Source: Rhizobium sp. R635 (GTDB lineage Bacteria > Pseudomonadota > Alphaproteobacteria > Rhizobiales > Rhizobiaceae). From it: 64,000 nt of DNA. The notes beneath the pieces were generated by a model, which was not told the origin of the DNA, did not search any database, and saw only the letters and a list, made by a program, of their open reading frames with translations. Of this stretch, positions 16,910 through 26,087 are shown in pieces. Both the position numbers and the translations under genes were made by a program. The stretch lies in NCBI RefSeq assembly GCF_002211285.1, contig NZ_LOKX01000001.1:124001-188000 (forward strand), read 5' to 3'. Numbering within the stretch: the first letter of the stretch is position 1; the number at the start of each line of letters is the position of its first letter.

Positions 16910-18601
16910 ATGAATCTGTTAAATCAATTAGTTCAGATTTTTAAGAACTTTGGCGCCCTAGGCCGAACACGGCTGATGATTCTCGGAGGCGTCGGCGCCG
17001 TTTCCATCGCAATCGTCCTTGCGGCTGCCCTTTTCGTCAACAAACCGGCACAGGAAACGCTCTACGTCGGCCTGGATTCGCCGGATCTCAACCAGATCAG
17101 CATGGCGCTTGCCGAAGCCAATATCAATTTCCAGGTCGGCACGGATGGCTCCAGCATCACCGTCCCGGCAGGGATGACGGGCAAGGCCCGCCTGATGCTT
17201 GCCGAGCGCGGCCTGCCGAACAGCGCCAATGCCGGTTACGAACTCTTCGACAATGTCGGCTCCCTCGGCCTGACCTCCTTCATGCAGGAAGTGACGCGGG
17301 TTCGGGCGCTCGAAGGCGAAATCGCCCGCACCATCCAGTCGATCTCGGGCATCACGGCCGCTCGCGTCCATATCGTCATGCCGGAAGTCGGTAACTTCCG
17401 GAAGGCCGAACAGAAACCGACCGCCTCCGTCATGATTCGCGCAAGCGCTGCCACCGGACGCGGCGCGGCGACGTCGATCCGCCACCTCGTCGCCTCGGCC
17501 GTACCGGGGCTTGACGTCGACGACGTGACGATCCTCGATTCCGCCGGTCAGTTGCTCGCATCCGGCGACGAGACGAGCAACAGCTCGCTGAACCGCTCGC
17601 TCAACATCGTCCAGAACGTCCAGCAGGAAGTCGAATCCAACATCGACAAGGCCTTGGCGCCCTTCCTCGGCATGGACAACTTCCGCTCCAGCGTCACCGC
17701 CGATCTCAATACGGATGCCCAGCAGATCCAGGAAACGGTCTACGATCCCGAATCCAAGGTCGAACGCTCCGTCCGCTCGACGAAGGAAGCCCAGCAGTCG
17801 CAGCAGAAGCAGTCCGACAGCGCCACGACCGTCGAGCAGAACATTCCCCAGGCCGCTCCCGATGCGGGCGGCGCCGGCGGACCGGAATCGCAGGACAAGT
17901 CCGACAAGCGCGAAGAGCAGACCAACTACGAAATCAACAGCAAGACGACGGCGACGACCCGCAACAGCTACAAGGTCGAGAAGCTCTCGATCGCCGTGGT
18001 GGTCAACAAGGGCCGCATCTCGAAAATGGTCGGTGAACCCGCCGATCAGGCCAAGGTCGACGCCTATCTCGCCGAAATGCAGAAGATCGTCGCTTCGGCG
18101 GCCGGCATCGATGCCAAGCGTGGCGACGTCGTCACCGTCACGGCCATGGACTTCCTCGAGAACCAGCTGCTCGAAGAAGCCAGCGGCGGCGTCCACGTCA
18201 TGGACATGCTGAGCCGCAACCTCGCCGGCATCATCAACTCGCTCGCCTTCGTCGCAGTCGCCTTCGTGGTGGTCTGGATGGGCCTGCGGCCTCTGGTGCG
18301 CAGCGTCAGCGGCAACGGTTCCAGCTCGGTACTCGGCGACGCCACGCCGGAAGCGGCCGGCCTCGAACTGCCGGACTTCGCCCCGGCGGCCGGAGCGCCC
18401 GGAGGGGCACTCATGGACGGCTTCGGATCCGACTTCGGCTTCGACAGCACCGAGGATCTGCTCAGCCTCGGCGACGACGACGGCAACTTCAATCGCCGCG
18501 TCAAGGAAGGCCCGGAACGCAAACTTTCCCGCATGGTCGAGATCAACGAGGAGCGCGCAGCGAAAATCCTCAGGAAATGGGCAATCGACGACGCAGCATA
18601 A
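16910..18601 (+). CDS. fliF: Flagellar MS-ring protein FliF
   Basis: FliF forms the MS ring and the RBM3 collar in the inner membrane, the platform on which the switch and export gate assemble. This 563-residue protein has membrane segments at about residues 23-43 and 443-463. The ring-building motifs lie between them (GLTSFMQEVTRVRALEGEIART, ARVHIVMPE). The C-terminal tail (RMVEINEERAAKILRKW) binds FliG. A terminator follows directly. Confidence 0.96.
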   Translation: MNLLNQLVQIFKNFGALGRTRLMILGGVGAVSIAIVLAAALFVNKPAQETLYVGLDSPDLNQISMALAEANINFQVGTDGSSITVPAGMTGKARLMLAERGLPNSANAGYELFDNVGSLGLTSFMQEVTRVRALEGEIARTIQSISGITAARVHIVMPEVGNFRKAEQKPTASVMIRASAATGRGAATSIRHLVASAVPGLDVDDVTILDSAGQLLASGDETSNSSLNRSLNIVQNVQQEVESNIDKALAPFLGMDNFRSSVTADLNTDAQQIQETVYDPESKVERSVRSTKEAQQSQQKQSDSATTVEQNIPQAAPDAGGAGGPESQDKSDKREEQTNYEINSKTTATTRNSYKVEKLSIAVVVNKGRISKMVGEPADQAKVDAYLAEMQKIVASAAGIDAKRGDVVTVTAMDFLENQLLEEASGGVHVMDMLSRNLAGIINSLAFVAVAFVVVWMGLRPLVRSVSGNGSSSVLGDATPEAAGLELPDFAPAAGAPGGALMDGFGSDFGFDSTEDLLSLGDDDGNFNRRVKEGPERKLSRMVEINEERAAKILRKWAIDDAA

Positions 18602-18607
18602 GAAAGA

Positions 18608-18629
18608 GGCCGGGCAACCGGCCTTTTTT
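18608..18629 (+). terminator. Terminator after fliF
   Basis: GGCCGG-GCAA-CCGGCC is followed by TTTTTT, a short rho-independent terminator 6 bases after the fliF stop. It separates fliF from visN. Confidence 0.88.
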
Positions 18630-18967
18630 CATGTTCGCGCTGGGCTTAGCCCGGCCGCGTTGAAACGCCGTCCTGGAGAAACTGGATAAAACTGTTGAGG
18701 ATCACTCGCGTAAAACGCGAATGAAGTTGCGATACAGCCAGAATCATCTTAGCCTTCCCTGTATTCTGAGGGGCGCAATTGGTCCTCGAATCACGGCACG
18801 AGCGGCAGCGAAAGTAAATCCCTAGAAGTCGGAGATGGTGATTTACATCGGCTGACTTACCCTTAGGTGATTCGAAATGGGATTCGAGCGGGGCTTGAGT
18901 TGAATCCTTTACAAAAAAAATGCTGTTGCACCGAGTTTGATCGTTCCTCAGCCGCAGGAAATTGCCA
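18630..18967 (+). promoter_or_regulatory. visN upstream region
   Basis: This is a 338-base non-coding stretch between the fliF terminator and visN. It holds an AT-rich section near 18910-18920 (seven As). I found no copy of the CAAG-N10-TA element. That fits visNR being above Rem in the hierarchy. No open frame is supported. Confidence 0.4.
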
Positions 18968-19714
18968 ATGGAAATGACGATATTTCAGGCGAGCAAAGGC
19001 GAGAGGCAAATGGCGAATTTCGCGAGCGTGGTGGCACCGGCTTTATTGCCGCGCGACGAGCTGATTCAGCGCCTGCACGGTGTCGCCGACACTGGGAGGT
19101 TGCAGTCCGGTCTGCGTGCGCTGACCGAATATGTCGGTGCTTCGCACTATCTTCTGGCGCGCTGTGATCTCATCCAGGAAAACGGCCTCGATTTCATCGT
19201 TTCGTCGGATTGGCCGTTCGATCTGGTCAAGGATATCGCCAACGATCTGGTCAGCGGCTATGCCCGTTCGACCGAGCTGGAAAAATGCATGCAGGTCTTC
19301 CAGCCGAACTTCGCTCTTCTGCCCGATGACGCCGATGTGCCGGATGGCGCCAGCCGCCAATATTGTTCATTGACCTTCAATGTCGGCCGGTCGCGGCTGG
19401 CTTTGATGTTCCTGTTCGGCGAGGGGTTCATCCTTTCGCCGGAGCGCCTGCGGGACGTGGGGCTGCTTGCGGGTTATGTCGCCAGCTTCCTGCGCTGCGG
19501 CGGCACACGGGTCGATCGCGATTTCGAACTGACGGACCGGGAGCTGGAATGCCTGTTCTGGATCGCCGAGGGCAAGACCAGCGATGAAATCGCGATGATC
19601 CTCGGAATCTCCCGCAATACCATCAACAATTACATCACCAGCGTGATGCGCAAGACGGCGACCAAGACCCGGTCCGAGGCCATTGCCTTCGCCGTCCGCA
19701 ACAATCTCGTATAG
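18968..19714 (+). CDS. visN: LuxR-type motility master regulator VisN
   Basis: This 248-residue protein has an N-terminal ligand-domain-like region (about 25-180) and a C-terminal LuxR helix-turn-helix (about 183-248, LTDRELECLFWIAEGKTS and GISRNTINNYI). VisN and VisR act as a heteromer and activate rem, and through it all motility genes (S. meliloti knowledge). The ATG at 18968 with AGGA 9 bases upstream is preferred over the TTG at 18962. visR begins 8 bases downstream. Confidence 0.92.
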   Translation: MEMTIFQASKGERQMANFASVVAPALLPRDELIQRLHGVADTGRLQSGLRALTEYVGASHYLLARCDLIQENGLDFIVSSDWPFDLVKDIANDLVSGYARSTELEKCMQVFQPNFALLPDDADVPDGASRQYCSLTFNVGRSRLALMFLFGEGFILSPERLRDVGLLAGYVASFLRCGGTRVDRDFELTDRELECLFWIAEGKTSDEIAMILGISRNTINNYITSVMRKTATKTRSEAIAFAVRNNLV

Positions 19715-19722
19715 GGGGCTCC

Positions 19723-20472
19723 ATGGCGCATCCATCATCAGGCAGGACGATGAGCAGCGCGGAGCAACTGCGCATGGTGCGTGTGAACAGGATTTCCAGC
19801 CGGTCCGACCTGTTCCCGCGGCTGATCGCGATGCAGAAGCTCGCTGATGCCCAAGGCTTTGCGATCTTTCGCGTCAGCGGCTCGGGGCTGCCGGCAAAGC
19901 AGCGCCTGGTCTGCGAGCTTGAGAACTGGGGCTCAGCCAATGCCGGATTCGGCAAGGCCTTCACGGATGCCTACGGCGATATTCTTCTCGATCATATCGA
20001 TAAATCGCTGCTGCCGCTCTCATGGGCCGGCGGCTACGATCGCGCGGCACCGGGCCCGGCGGATTTCTCGCCGTTCATGACGCGGCTGCAGGACGGTATC
20101 CTGCCTTTTTCCGGCCTCGCCTTTCCCGTGCGGCTCGGCGCCGTCGGCAACGGCTTCATCCTTTTCACCGGCGATGAGATCGATCCCTCGAGCGATACGA
20201 TCGTCGAATTGCACGGGCGCTGCTGCCATATCATGATGGATCTGCTCTCGCTCGATGAACGCCGCACGGCTGCCGCTGAGGCGCTCAGCGAACGCGAGAT
20301 CGCCTGTCTCCAGCTTGCCGGCGACGGTCGCATCAGCGAGGAGATTGCCGAAAAGCTCGGCCTGTCGGTGCACACCGTAAACGCTTATCTCGGCTCGGCG
20401 ACCATCAAGCTCGATTCCGTCAATCGCATTCAGGCGATCGCCAAGGCGATCCGGCTCGGCTACATCAGCTGA
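19723..20472 (+). CDS. visR: LuxR-type motility master regulator VisR
   Basis: This 249-residue partner of VisN has the same layout: an N-terminal sensor-like domain and a C-terminal LuxR helix-turn-helix (about 185-249, LSEREIACLQLAGDGRIS and GLSVHTVNAYLGSA). It is cotranscribed with visN. GCTCTT-TCGA-AAGAGC at 20486-20501, just after the stop, may serve as a transcript end between visR and the convergent orf. Confidence 0.92.
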   Translation: MAHPSSGRTMSSAEQLRMVRVNRISSRSDLFPRLIAMQKLADAQGFAIFRVSGSGLPAKQRLVCELENWGSANAGFGKAFTDAYGDILLDHIDKSLLPLSWAGGYDRAAPGPADFSPFMTRLQDGILPFSGLAFPVRLGAVGNGFILFTGDEIDPSSDTIVELHGRCCHIMMDLLSLDERRTAAAEALSEREIACLQLAGDGRISEEIAEKLGLSVHTVNAYLGSATIKLDSVNRIQAIAKAIRLGYIS

Positions 20473-20485
20473 ACCGGATGGATCG

Positions 20486-20501
20486 GCTCTTTCGAAAGAG
20501 C
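20486..20501. terminator. Possible hairpin between visR and convergent orf
   Basis: This is a perfect 16-base palindrome, GCTCTT-TCGA-AAGAGC, lying between two convergent genes. No T-run follows directly, so function as an intrinsic terminator is uncertain. Confidence 0.35.
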
Positions 20502-20529
20502 GGATGAAAGCTTTCTTGTCTTGAAGACG

Positions 20530-20973
20530 TCAGCCGGCCAGGGCCTGCGGCGGCTGATTCACGTTGTAGCGCGATTCCCGAAGGCTCTTTGCCAGGAAGC
20601 GGGTATTCTCATCGGGATCGGCCGAGGGATCCTGAAACGCGATGTGGTTGATCTCGATGCCGGCGTGGTCTTCGGCAAGGGTGAGCTGCGCGTAGACGGT
20701 GACGCCGCGCGGCTTGATCTCCAGATCGAGAACGACCTCGGGCTTGCCGCCCCACTCCAGCGTATAGTTCCCGCCAAGGCCGAAGTTCACCGTGCCCGGA
20801 TGAAAGAAAAGCTCCGCCGCCGAAGCGACGAGATCGGAGAGATTGCCGTAATACTCGAAGCGCAGCAGTGAAATGAGGTCAGAAGCATCCAGAAGGCGCA
20901 GTTCTGTCGCGACCGGGCTGATCGCGTTGGCGAGGATCTTTTCACGTTGGGCAGAGTGAGGGCATTTTTTCAT
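20530..20973 (-). CDS. Conserved flagellar-operon orf, unknown function
   Basis: This 147-residue soluble protein starts 5 bases after the flhB stop on the same strand. It is thus the last gene of the motA-fliM-fliN-fliG-flhB operon. It has a mixed alpha/beta appearance with no signal peptide or membrane segment. Its middle (GGNYTLEWGGKPEVVLDLEI) is strand-rich. I do not recognise a named family. The operon position suggests a motility or export accessory role, which is inference only. Confidence 0.65.
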   Translation of the reverse strand: MKKCPHSAQREKILANAISPVATELRLLDASDLISLLRFEYYGNLSDLVASAAELFFHPGTVNFGLGGNYTLEWGGKPEVVLDLEIKPRGVTVYAQLTLAEDHAGIEINHIAFQDPSADPDENTRFLAKSLRESRYNVNQPPQALAG

Positions 20974-20978
20974 TCGGC

Positions 20979-22058
20979 TTATCTTACCCGTTTGTTCTTG
21001 GCGTTTGCGGCGTAGACCCGATGGATCAGCTCCGCAACGGCCTTATAGAAGACTGACGGTATGACACTATCGACCGAGACTTGCGCAAACATGGAGCGGG
21101 CAAGCGGCGGATCTTCGAACACCGGTATGCCGTTTTTCTCGGCGATCTCCCTGATCTTCAGCGCGATGAGGTCCTGGCCCTTGGCCAGCACCACCGGCGC
21201 GTCGTTTTCCTCGCGCGCGTAGCGCAGCGCCACCGCATAGTGCGTCGGGTTGGCGATGACGAGCGTCGCGCGGTGCACGTTGGCGATCATGCGCCGGCGC
21301 GCGCGGTCGCGCATCAGCGAGCGCTGCCGGCTCTTGACGAAGGGGTCGCCTTGCGCCTGCTTGTTTTCTTCCTTCACCTCATGCCGTGTCATCTTCAGTT
21401 CGGTGAACCAGTGATGCCGCGACCAGAAAAGATCGGCGATCGCGACGATCGCGGTGGCGATCAGCATGACGATGATGATCTTGCGCATCGCCGTCGTCAT
21501 CCGCACGAGGATCGTCTGCGGATCGGAGAACATCGCGTCGATCGAGCTGAAATATTCGCTTCTCAGCACGAAGAACAGAATCACCCCGACGATGACGACC
21601 TTGAACAGCGATTTTCCGAATTCGATGAGGCCGGGCAGGCTGAAGAGCCGCGACCAGCCTTTGACGATGGAGATGCGAGAGGCCTGCGGCCGGATACGCT
21701 CGAGCACGGGCGTCGGCAAATTCTGGAAGATGGAGGAGGCGATGCCGAACACCATGAACAGGATGAAGGCAGGCGCCAGCAGCGCAGCGCTCGCCCAGCC
21801 GAGCCGGATGAAGAGCGCCAGAATATCCGGCCCCGTTTCTATCTTCCACTGGTCGGGCTGCTCGAAGATGTCGCGCAGCGTCTCGTTCATGCGCCCGACG
21901 GCGTCAGGAAGGAAGAACACTAGATAGATGAAGGTGGCGAGAATGGTCGAGAAGATCGACAGCTCGCGCGAAAACGGCACATTGCCTTTCTCCGCGGCAT
22001 CGCTTCGTTTCTTCGCGGTCGGGGCTTCTGTTTTGCTGTCCTTGTCATCATCTGCCAA
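20979..22058 (-). CDS. flhB: Flagellar export switch protein FlhB
   Basis: FlhB is the export-gate component that switches specificity from rod/hook to filament substrates. This 359-residue protein has four membrane segments in the first 215 residues and a cytosolic C-terminal domain. The self-cleavage motif NPTH begins at residue 270. The start is most likely TTG at 22058 (protein begins [13 protein letters not shown]), with GGAGGG about 8 bases upstream. The longer reading from 22100 runs into the intergenic repeat. It lies downstream of fliG on the same strand. Confidence 0.93.
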   Translation of the reverse strand: MADDDKDSKTEAPTAKKRSDAAEKGNVPFSRELSIFSTILATFIYLVFFLPDAVGRMNETLRDIFEQPDQWKIETGPDILALFIRLGWASAALLAPAFILFMVFGIASSIFQNLPTPVLERIRPQASRISIVKGWSRLFSLPGLIEFGKSLFKVVIVGVILFFVLRSEYFSSIDAMFSDPQTILVRMTTAMRKIIIVMLIATAIVAIADLFWSRHHWFTELKMTRHEVKEENKQAQGDPFVKSRQRSLMRDRARRRMIANVHRATLVIANPTHYAVALRYAREENDAPVVLAKGQDLIALKIREIAEKNGIPVFEDPPLARSMFAQVSVDSVIPSVFYKAVAELIHRVYAANAKNKRVR

Positions 22059-22093
22059 GTCGCGGCCCTCCGTCAAAGAAACAGGCCGCAGCC

Positions 22094-22194
22094 GATGCAT
22101 GCCGCCCGAAAGCGTGCAGCGGTTTTGGGATGACGATATGCATCAAAGCAAAAACCTAAAGCGCCTCGCATGATTTAAGCATACGAGGCGCTTT
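22094..22194. repeat. RIME-like intergenic repeat, copy 2
   Basis: Same design as the element at 93-197. GATGCAT (22094-22100) pairs with ATGCATC (22138-22144). AAAGCGCCTCG (22158-22168) pairs with CGAGGCGCTTT (22184-22194). The loop of the first stem again contains GTGCAGCGGTTTTG. The stem bases differ from copy 1 but remain paired. It lies between fliG and flhB inside the motA operon, where it could affect readthrough or message stability. Confidence 0.72.
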
Positions 22195-22288
22195 GGAGCA
22201 CGACCTATCATTGGAAGGGTAATCGCCCGTGACACGGCGATCAACAGCCGCCTTTCGGCATGCTTGATTTGTCAACAGTCTCGAAGAG

Positions 22289-23329
22289 TTAGGCGGCCGC
22301 CGAAGCGTCGCCTTCCTTCTCCTTGAGCTCGATCTGGCCCGAGTTGGCCAGGCGAATCGCTTCCTGCGCCACGGCGCGGCGAGCGATGGCGATCTCGCGC
22401 GGATTGACGCCGCCCATGCCGCTCTGCAGATCCGATTCGATCATGCGGCGCTGGCGTGGGCTGATGGCGGACAGAACCGATTCGCGGATCTCGGGGGGCG
22501 CACCGCGCAGCGCGACGGTAAGCACATCCGTCGAGATGTCGTTGAGCAGCATGACACGGCTGCGCTGCGGCATGTACATGAGGTCTTCGAAGAGGAAGAT
22601 CTTCGGGCGGACCTTGTTGACCGATTCGCGGCTGATCGATTCGAGCGAGGTGAGCAGCGTGTCGACCTGCGGCTTGTCGAGCTCGTTCATCAGGTCGGCG
22701 ACCTTCGTCGAGCCGGCCGCATTGCGCTCTGCCTCGACTTCGGCGAGCAGCGTCATGACCTGGTTTTCGATGATCTGCGCGGCCTTCGGGCTGACGGTCT
22801 TCATGTTGACCGTGCGGTTCATGATGTCGGCGCGGCGATTGTCGGGAAGCTGCAGCAGCACCTTGGCGCCGAAGGAGGAGGGCATCATCGAAAGAATATA
22901 GGCGACGGTCTGTGGATGTTCGCGCAGCAGGAACTGTGCGACGAACCCGGGCTCGGCTTCGCTCAGACGATCCCAGATCGAAGTCTCGTAGGCCTGGAAT
23001 GCGGTGCGGCGGCCGAGCAGGCTGTCGACTTCGTCGGGCGTCAGGCCTTCTTCCAGAATGGCCTCGATCGCCTTGGCGTTGTCCATCAGGCCGGCGCCCT
23101 CGGTGAAGAGGTCTTCGAATTCGCCTACGAGCGACAGCAGTTCGTCCGGCGGAATGGCGCGCAGCGACTGGGCGGATGAGATAATGGTCTGCAATTCGGC
23201 CTGGGTGAAATATTTCAACAGCCGGCCGGCGACTCCCTTTCCCATAGCGAGAAGAACAGCCGCCGCCTTTTCAGCCTGGGTCAACGGTTTCCCGGCTAGC
23301 GCGCCGCCGAAATCGTCAAAGTCCATCAT
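22289..23329 (-). CDS. fliG: Flagellar switch protein FliG
   Basis: FliG couples the switch complex to the stator. This 346-residue protein has the usual three domains. The EHPQ motif of the middle domain is present (LLREHPQTVAYILSMM). The C-terminal torque helix region follows (SRVMLLNDISTDVLTVALRG). Either of two adjacent ATGs (23329 or 23326) may be used. It lies after fliN and before flhB in the motA operon. Confidence 0.95.
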   Translation of the reverse strand: MMDFDDFGGALAGKPLTQAEKAAAVLLAMGKGVAGRLLKYFTQAELQTIISSAQSLRAIPPDELLSLVGEFEDLFTEGAGLMDNAKAIEAILEEGLTPDEVDSLLGRRTAFQAYETSIWDRLSEAEPGFVAQFLLREHPQTVAYILSMMPSSFGAKVLLQLPDNRRADIMNRTVNMKTVSPKAAQIIENQVMTLLAEVEAERNAAGSTKVADLMNELDKPQVDTLLTSLESISRESVNKVRPKIFLFEDLMYMPQRSRVMLLNDISTDVLTVALRGAPPEIRESVLSAISPRQRRMIESDLQSGMGGVNPREIAIARRAVAQEAIRLANSGQIELKEKEGDASAAA

Positions 23330-23357
23330 GGTCTAACCTCTCCGTCCCACACAGGGA

Positions 23358-23945
23358 TCAGGCTTTCTTCGTGCTCAAAACTTCTATCAGTTTCACACCG
23401 AATCGCGTGTCGTCGTTATCAAGCACCGTAATCTCGCCGCGTGCAATCCTGCGGCCGTTCACCATAATCTCGACCGGTTCGCCGATCTTCTTGTCGAGGG
23501 CGATCGTCGCCCCTTCGTTGAGATTCATCAGGCCGGAAACCTGCATCCGGCTGGTGCCGAGCATGATCTGGACATCGATCGGAATGTCCATGATCAGTTC
23601 GAAGTTCGAACTCAGCGCGCTGCCGAGCGGAGCTGGCGACGCCTCGAACGATGAGCTGCCGCCGAAATCCATCCCTGCAGCCGGGCTGGCATTGCCGGCG
23701 CCGAAATCGCCGCCGAAATCGTCGCCGCCGAACGGGGAATCCGAAACCTCGCCGCCGAAGGCGGCCAGATCCGTTCCTGCTGCGAAAGCATCATTCTCGA
23801 GGTCGCCGCCAAACTGCGACAGGTCGCCGTCGGCATCCTGCTTCAGCACGCCGCGCAGATCGTCGATCGCCTGGTCGAGATCGGCCTCGCTGCCCGGAAC
23901 GTCCAGGGGGAAGTCGCTGTTCTGCTGTGTTTTCTTCGTTGCCAT
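23358..23945 (-). CDS. fliN: Flagellar switch protein FliN
   Basis: This 195-residue protein forms the C-ring base with FliM. Only the last 85 residues form the SpoA/FliN domain ([20 protein letters not shown] to the end). The first 110 residues are an acidic, Gly/Phe-rich low-complexity extension (repeats of FGGD/FGGE), longer than in enteric FliN (about 137 residues in all). It lies between fliM and fliG. Confidence 0.93.
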   Translation of the reverse strand: MATKKTQQNSDFPLDVPGSEADLDQAIDDLRGVLKQDADGDLSQFGGDLENDAFAAGTDLAAFGGEVSDSPFGGDDFGGDFGAGNASPAAGMDFGGSSSFEASPAPLGSALSSNFELIMDIPIDVQIMLGTSRMQVSGLMNLNEGATIALDKKIGEPVEIMVNGRRIARGEITVLDNDDTRFGVKLIEVLSTKKA

Positions 23946-24010
23946 GAAATCACTATTCCAGTTGAAACTTGCCTCAAACTGCCTTTGCAGCCCAAAAGCC
24001 CGAGAACCGA

Positions 24011-24961
24011 TTAATTCATTAAATGACGGATGAGTTCGTCATCCGAATTCATCGTATCCTTGACGCGGACCATGTAGTTTTCGCCTGAACGTCCGAACTC
24101 GCACACGTAAAGTTCCTTGCTGTTGGCGCTGACCTCGACGCGAACGTCTTCGCGGTCGCGGAACGGAATGACGTCGCCGACCATCAGCTTCGATATAGTG
24201 CGCAGCGTCAGATCCTGTAGCCTGATCTTTGCCTCGAGCGTGACATGCGAGCGGCGGACCTGGTCGCCGAGCTGCTCGGTCCATTCCGGCGATTTGTTGG
24301 CGGCCTGGCGCTTCGGCTTCGGCGGCGTCACGTTGGTCTTGAGCAGCGCCGTCTGAGGAACGATCAGCGAGAATTCGGAAACGATGCCGGCCAGCGTGAT
24401 CGACATGTTGATGGCGGCGGCGAACTCATCCGGCCGGTCTTCCGGCGGCCGGGCACGGGTGTCATGGGCGTGCGGAGCCGACAGGCTGAGTTCGAAACCG
24501 CCCGGCGCGTTGACGGCGGACCGCAGCACCTTGGCGATCTTGTCGAAGATCATGACCGCGAGGTCGAGTTCGATGACCGACAGCAGACGGTCGGCCGGTT
24601 CCTCGATCGTATCGGCCGTGGCGCCGAGCAGGTGCTCCATCAGCGTGATGACGAAACCGTTGCCGCAGGCGAAGGTGATGTTCTGCGACCAGTTGCGCAA
24701 CACCGCGTCGACGAGCGTGACGTTGGCGCTCAGGTCGTCGATCAGGTGGTTCTTGTAGCCGATCTCGCAGCCGAGATAGTTGACCGTCACGTCGAGGCCG
24801 GTCTCGCTCTTGATGACGTCGGGGAAAAATTCGCTGTAGACGTCCCCGAAGGAGCTGCAGATCTTGGCGACCCTGCCTCTGTCGCCGAGCCCGCCTGTCA
24901 GCTTGGCGAGAAGGGCAGGATCCATTGCCGGTTTGTCATGCGAAGCATTGCTCATAGTCAT
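24011..24961 (-). CDS. fliM: Flagellar switch protein FliM
   Basis: This 316-residue C-ring protein binds phosphorylated CheY. It has the N-terminal short region, a central CheC-like domain and a C-terminal SpoA domain with the segment [23 protein letters not shown]. The ATG at 24961 directly abuts the motA stop codon; a second ATG lies at 24955. It is cotranscribed with motA and fliN. Confidence 0.92.
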   Translation of the reverse strand: MTMSNASHDKPAMDPALLAKLTGGLGDRGRVAKICSSFGDVYSEFFPDVIKSETGLDVTVNYLGCEIGYKNHLIDDLSANVTLVDAVLRNWSQNITFACGNGFVITLMEHLLGATADTIEEPADRLLSVIELDLAVMIFDKIAKVLRSAVNAPGGFELSLSAPHAHDTRARPPEDRPDEFAAAINMSITLAGIVSEFSLIVPQTALLKTNVTPPKPKRQAANKSPEWTEQLGDQVRRSHVTLEAKIRLQDLTLRTISKLMVGDVIPFRDREDVRVEVSANSKELYVCEFGRSGENYMVRVKDTMNSDDELIRHLMN

Positions 24962-25834
24962 TTAAGCCGCCTTGTTTTCGCCACCTGGGTTCATCATTTC
25001 CTGCTCGACTGCATCGATCGACGGACGCTCGTAGGCCGAGATCGTCTTGCGGCCGTATTCGAGAGCGACCTGCGGCACCGAGCCGTTCATGTAGGCAAGC
25101 AGCGTCTGCTTGACGATGACGTAGAGGCGGTGCTGCTTGTTGCGCACGATCTTGATCTGGGAGACCAGCGGCGAGCAGAGGCAGTAGGACAGGAGAATGC
25201 CGAGGAAGGTTCCGACGAGCGCCGAGCCGATCAGGTGACCGAGTACCTCAGGCGAATCGTTGATGTGGGCCATCGCCTTGATGACGCCGAGAACAGCCGC
25301 GACGATACCGATCGCCGGGAAGGAGTCGCCCATGATCTGTATCGCGTGGTACGGCTTCATCTTGTCGTGCATGATGGTGTTGAGCTCTTCGTCCATCAGC
25401 GCCTCGATCTCGTGGCTGCGGGCATTGCCGATGATGATCAGGCGCACGTAGTCGCAGATGAAGGCGGTCAGTTCCTTGTTTTTCAGAACGGTCGGAGCCT
25501 GCTGGAAGATCGTCGATTCGGCCGGATTGTCGATATGGGCTTCGATTTCGTTTCGCGACTTGGTGCGCAGGTCGCGCATCAGCGAATAGAGCACGCCGAG
25601 CGTATCGAGATAATTGCGTTCCTTGGGAACGGCGTGCTTGAAGGCTTCGCCGAGCGCCTTGCCGGAATCCTTCACCACCTTCATCGGGTTGGCCATGATG
25701 AAGCTGCCGAGGCCGGCGCCGCCGATGATGACGAATTCGAAGGGCTGGAACAGCGCTTCCACGTGGCCGCCCATCGCCATGAAGCTGCCGATGACACAGC
25801 CGCAAGTCACTATAAATCCGATAATGATGTTCAT
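24962..25834 (-). CDS. motA: Flagellar stator protein MotA
   Basis: MotA forms the stator pentamer with MotB and drives rotation with proton flow. The 290-residue protein has four membrane segments (about 3-21, 33-50, 170-190, 200-222) and the large cytosolic loop that meets FliG. The conserved proline is in [17 protein letters not shown]. The start is the ATG at 25834; the open frame continues upstream to 26035 but that part is not MotA-like. It is the first gene of the minus-strand operon. Confidence 0.95.
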   Translation of the reverse strand: MNIIIGFIVTCGCVIGSFMAMGGHVEALFQPFEFVIIGGAGLGSFIMANPMKVVKDSGKALGEAFKHAVPKERNYLDTLGVLYSLMRDLRTKSRNEIEAHIDNPAESTIFQQAPTVLKNKELTAFICDYVRLIIIGNARSHEIEALMDEELNTIMHDKMKPYHAIQIMGDSFPAIGIVAAVLGVIKAMAHINDSPEVLGHLIGSALVGTFLGILLSYCLCSPLVSQIKIVRNKQHRLYVIVKQTLLAYMNGSVPQVALEYGRKTISAYERPSIDAVEQEMMNPGGENKAA

Positions 25835-25873
25835 CGTCAGCCCAATCTGAACGTTGCTTTTCTTTGAGACCGA

Positions 25874-25893
25874 TAGGGTTTCTGCCTTGCGTG
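25874..25893 (-). promoter_or_regulatory. CACGCAAG-N10-TA element upstream of motA
   Basis: On the minus strand, CACGCAAG (25893-25886) is followed by exactly 10 bases and TA (25875-25874). It lies about 40 bases before the motA start. Core and spacing match the sites before flgB and flgE on the other strand. Confidence 0.65.
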
Positions 25894-25939
25894 AGGCTGA
25901 TGAAAGGGCCGCTCGTGAGGCCATTGCGCGTGCCAGCTT

Positions 25940-25959
25940 CGCGCAAGCATCTGCCGTCA
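25940..25959 (+). promoter_or_regulatory. CGCGCAAG element upstream of flgF
   Basis: CGCGCAAG at 25940-25947 is followed after 10 bases by CA instead of TA. It lies in the same divergent gap as the motA element and points toward flgF (ATG 26088). The core is perfect but the downstream part is weaker. Confidence 0.5.
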
Positions 25960-26087
25960 GGCTAAAGGTGACGAATGGGTGTCCGCACCCGTTTCTGAGA
26001 TGCCGCCTCAGCGAATCCCGGCCGAACCAGATCAAACGACGCCCGGTTTTTCGTTCCGTTCATCGCCAATGCTTGGAGCTTACCGAC

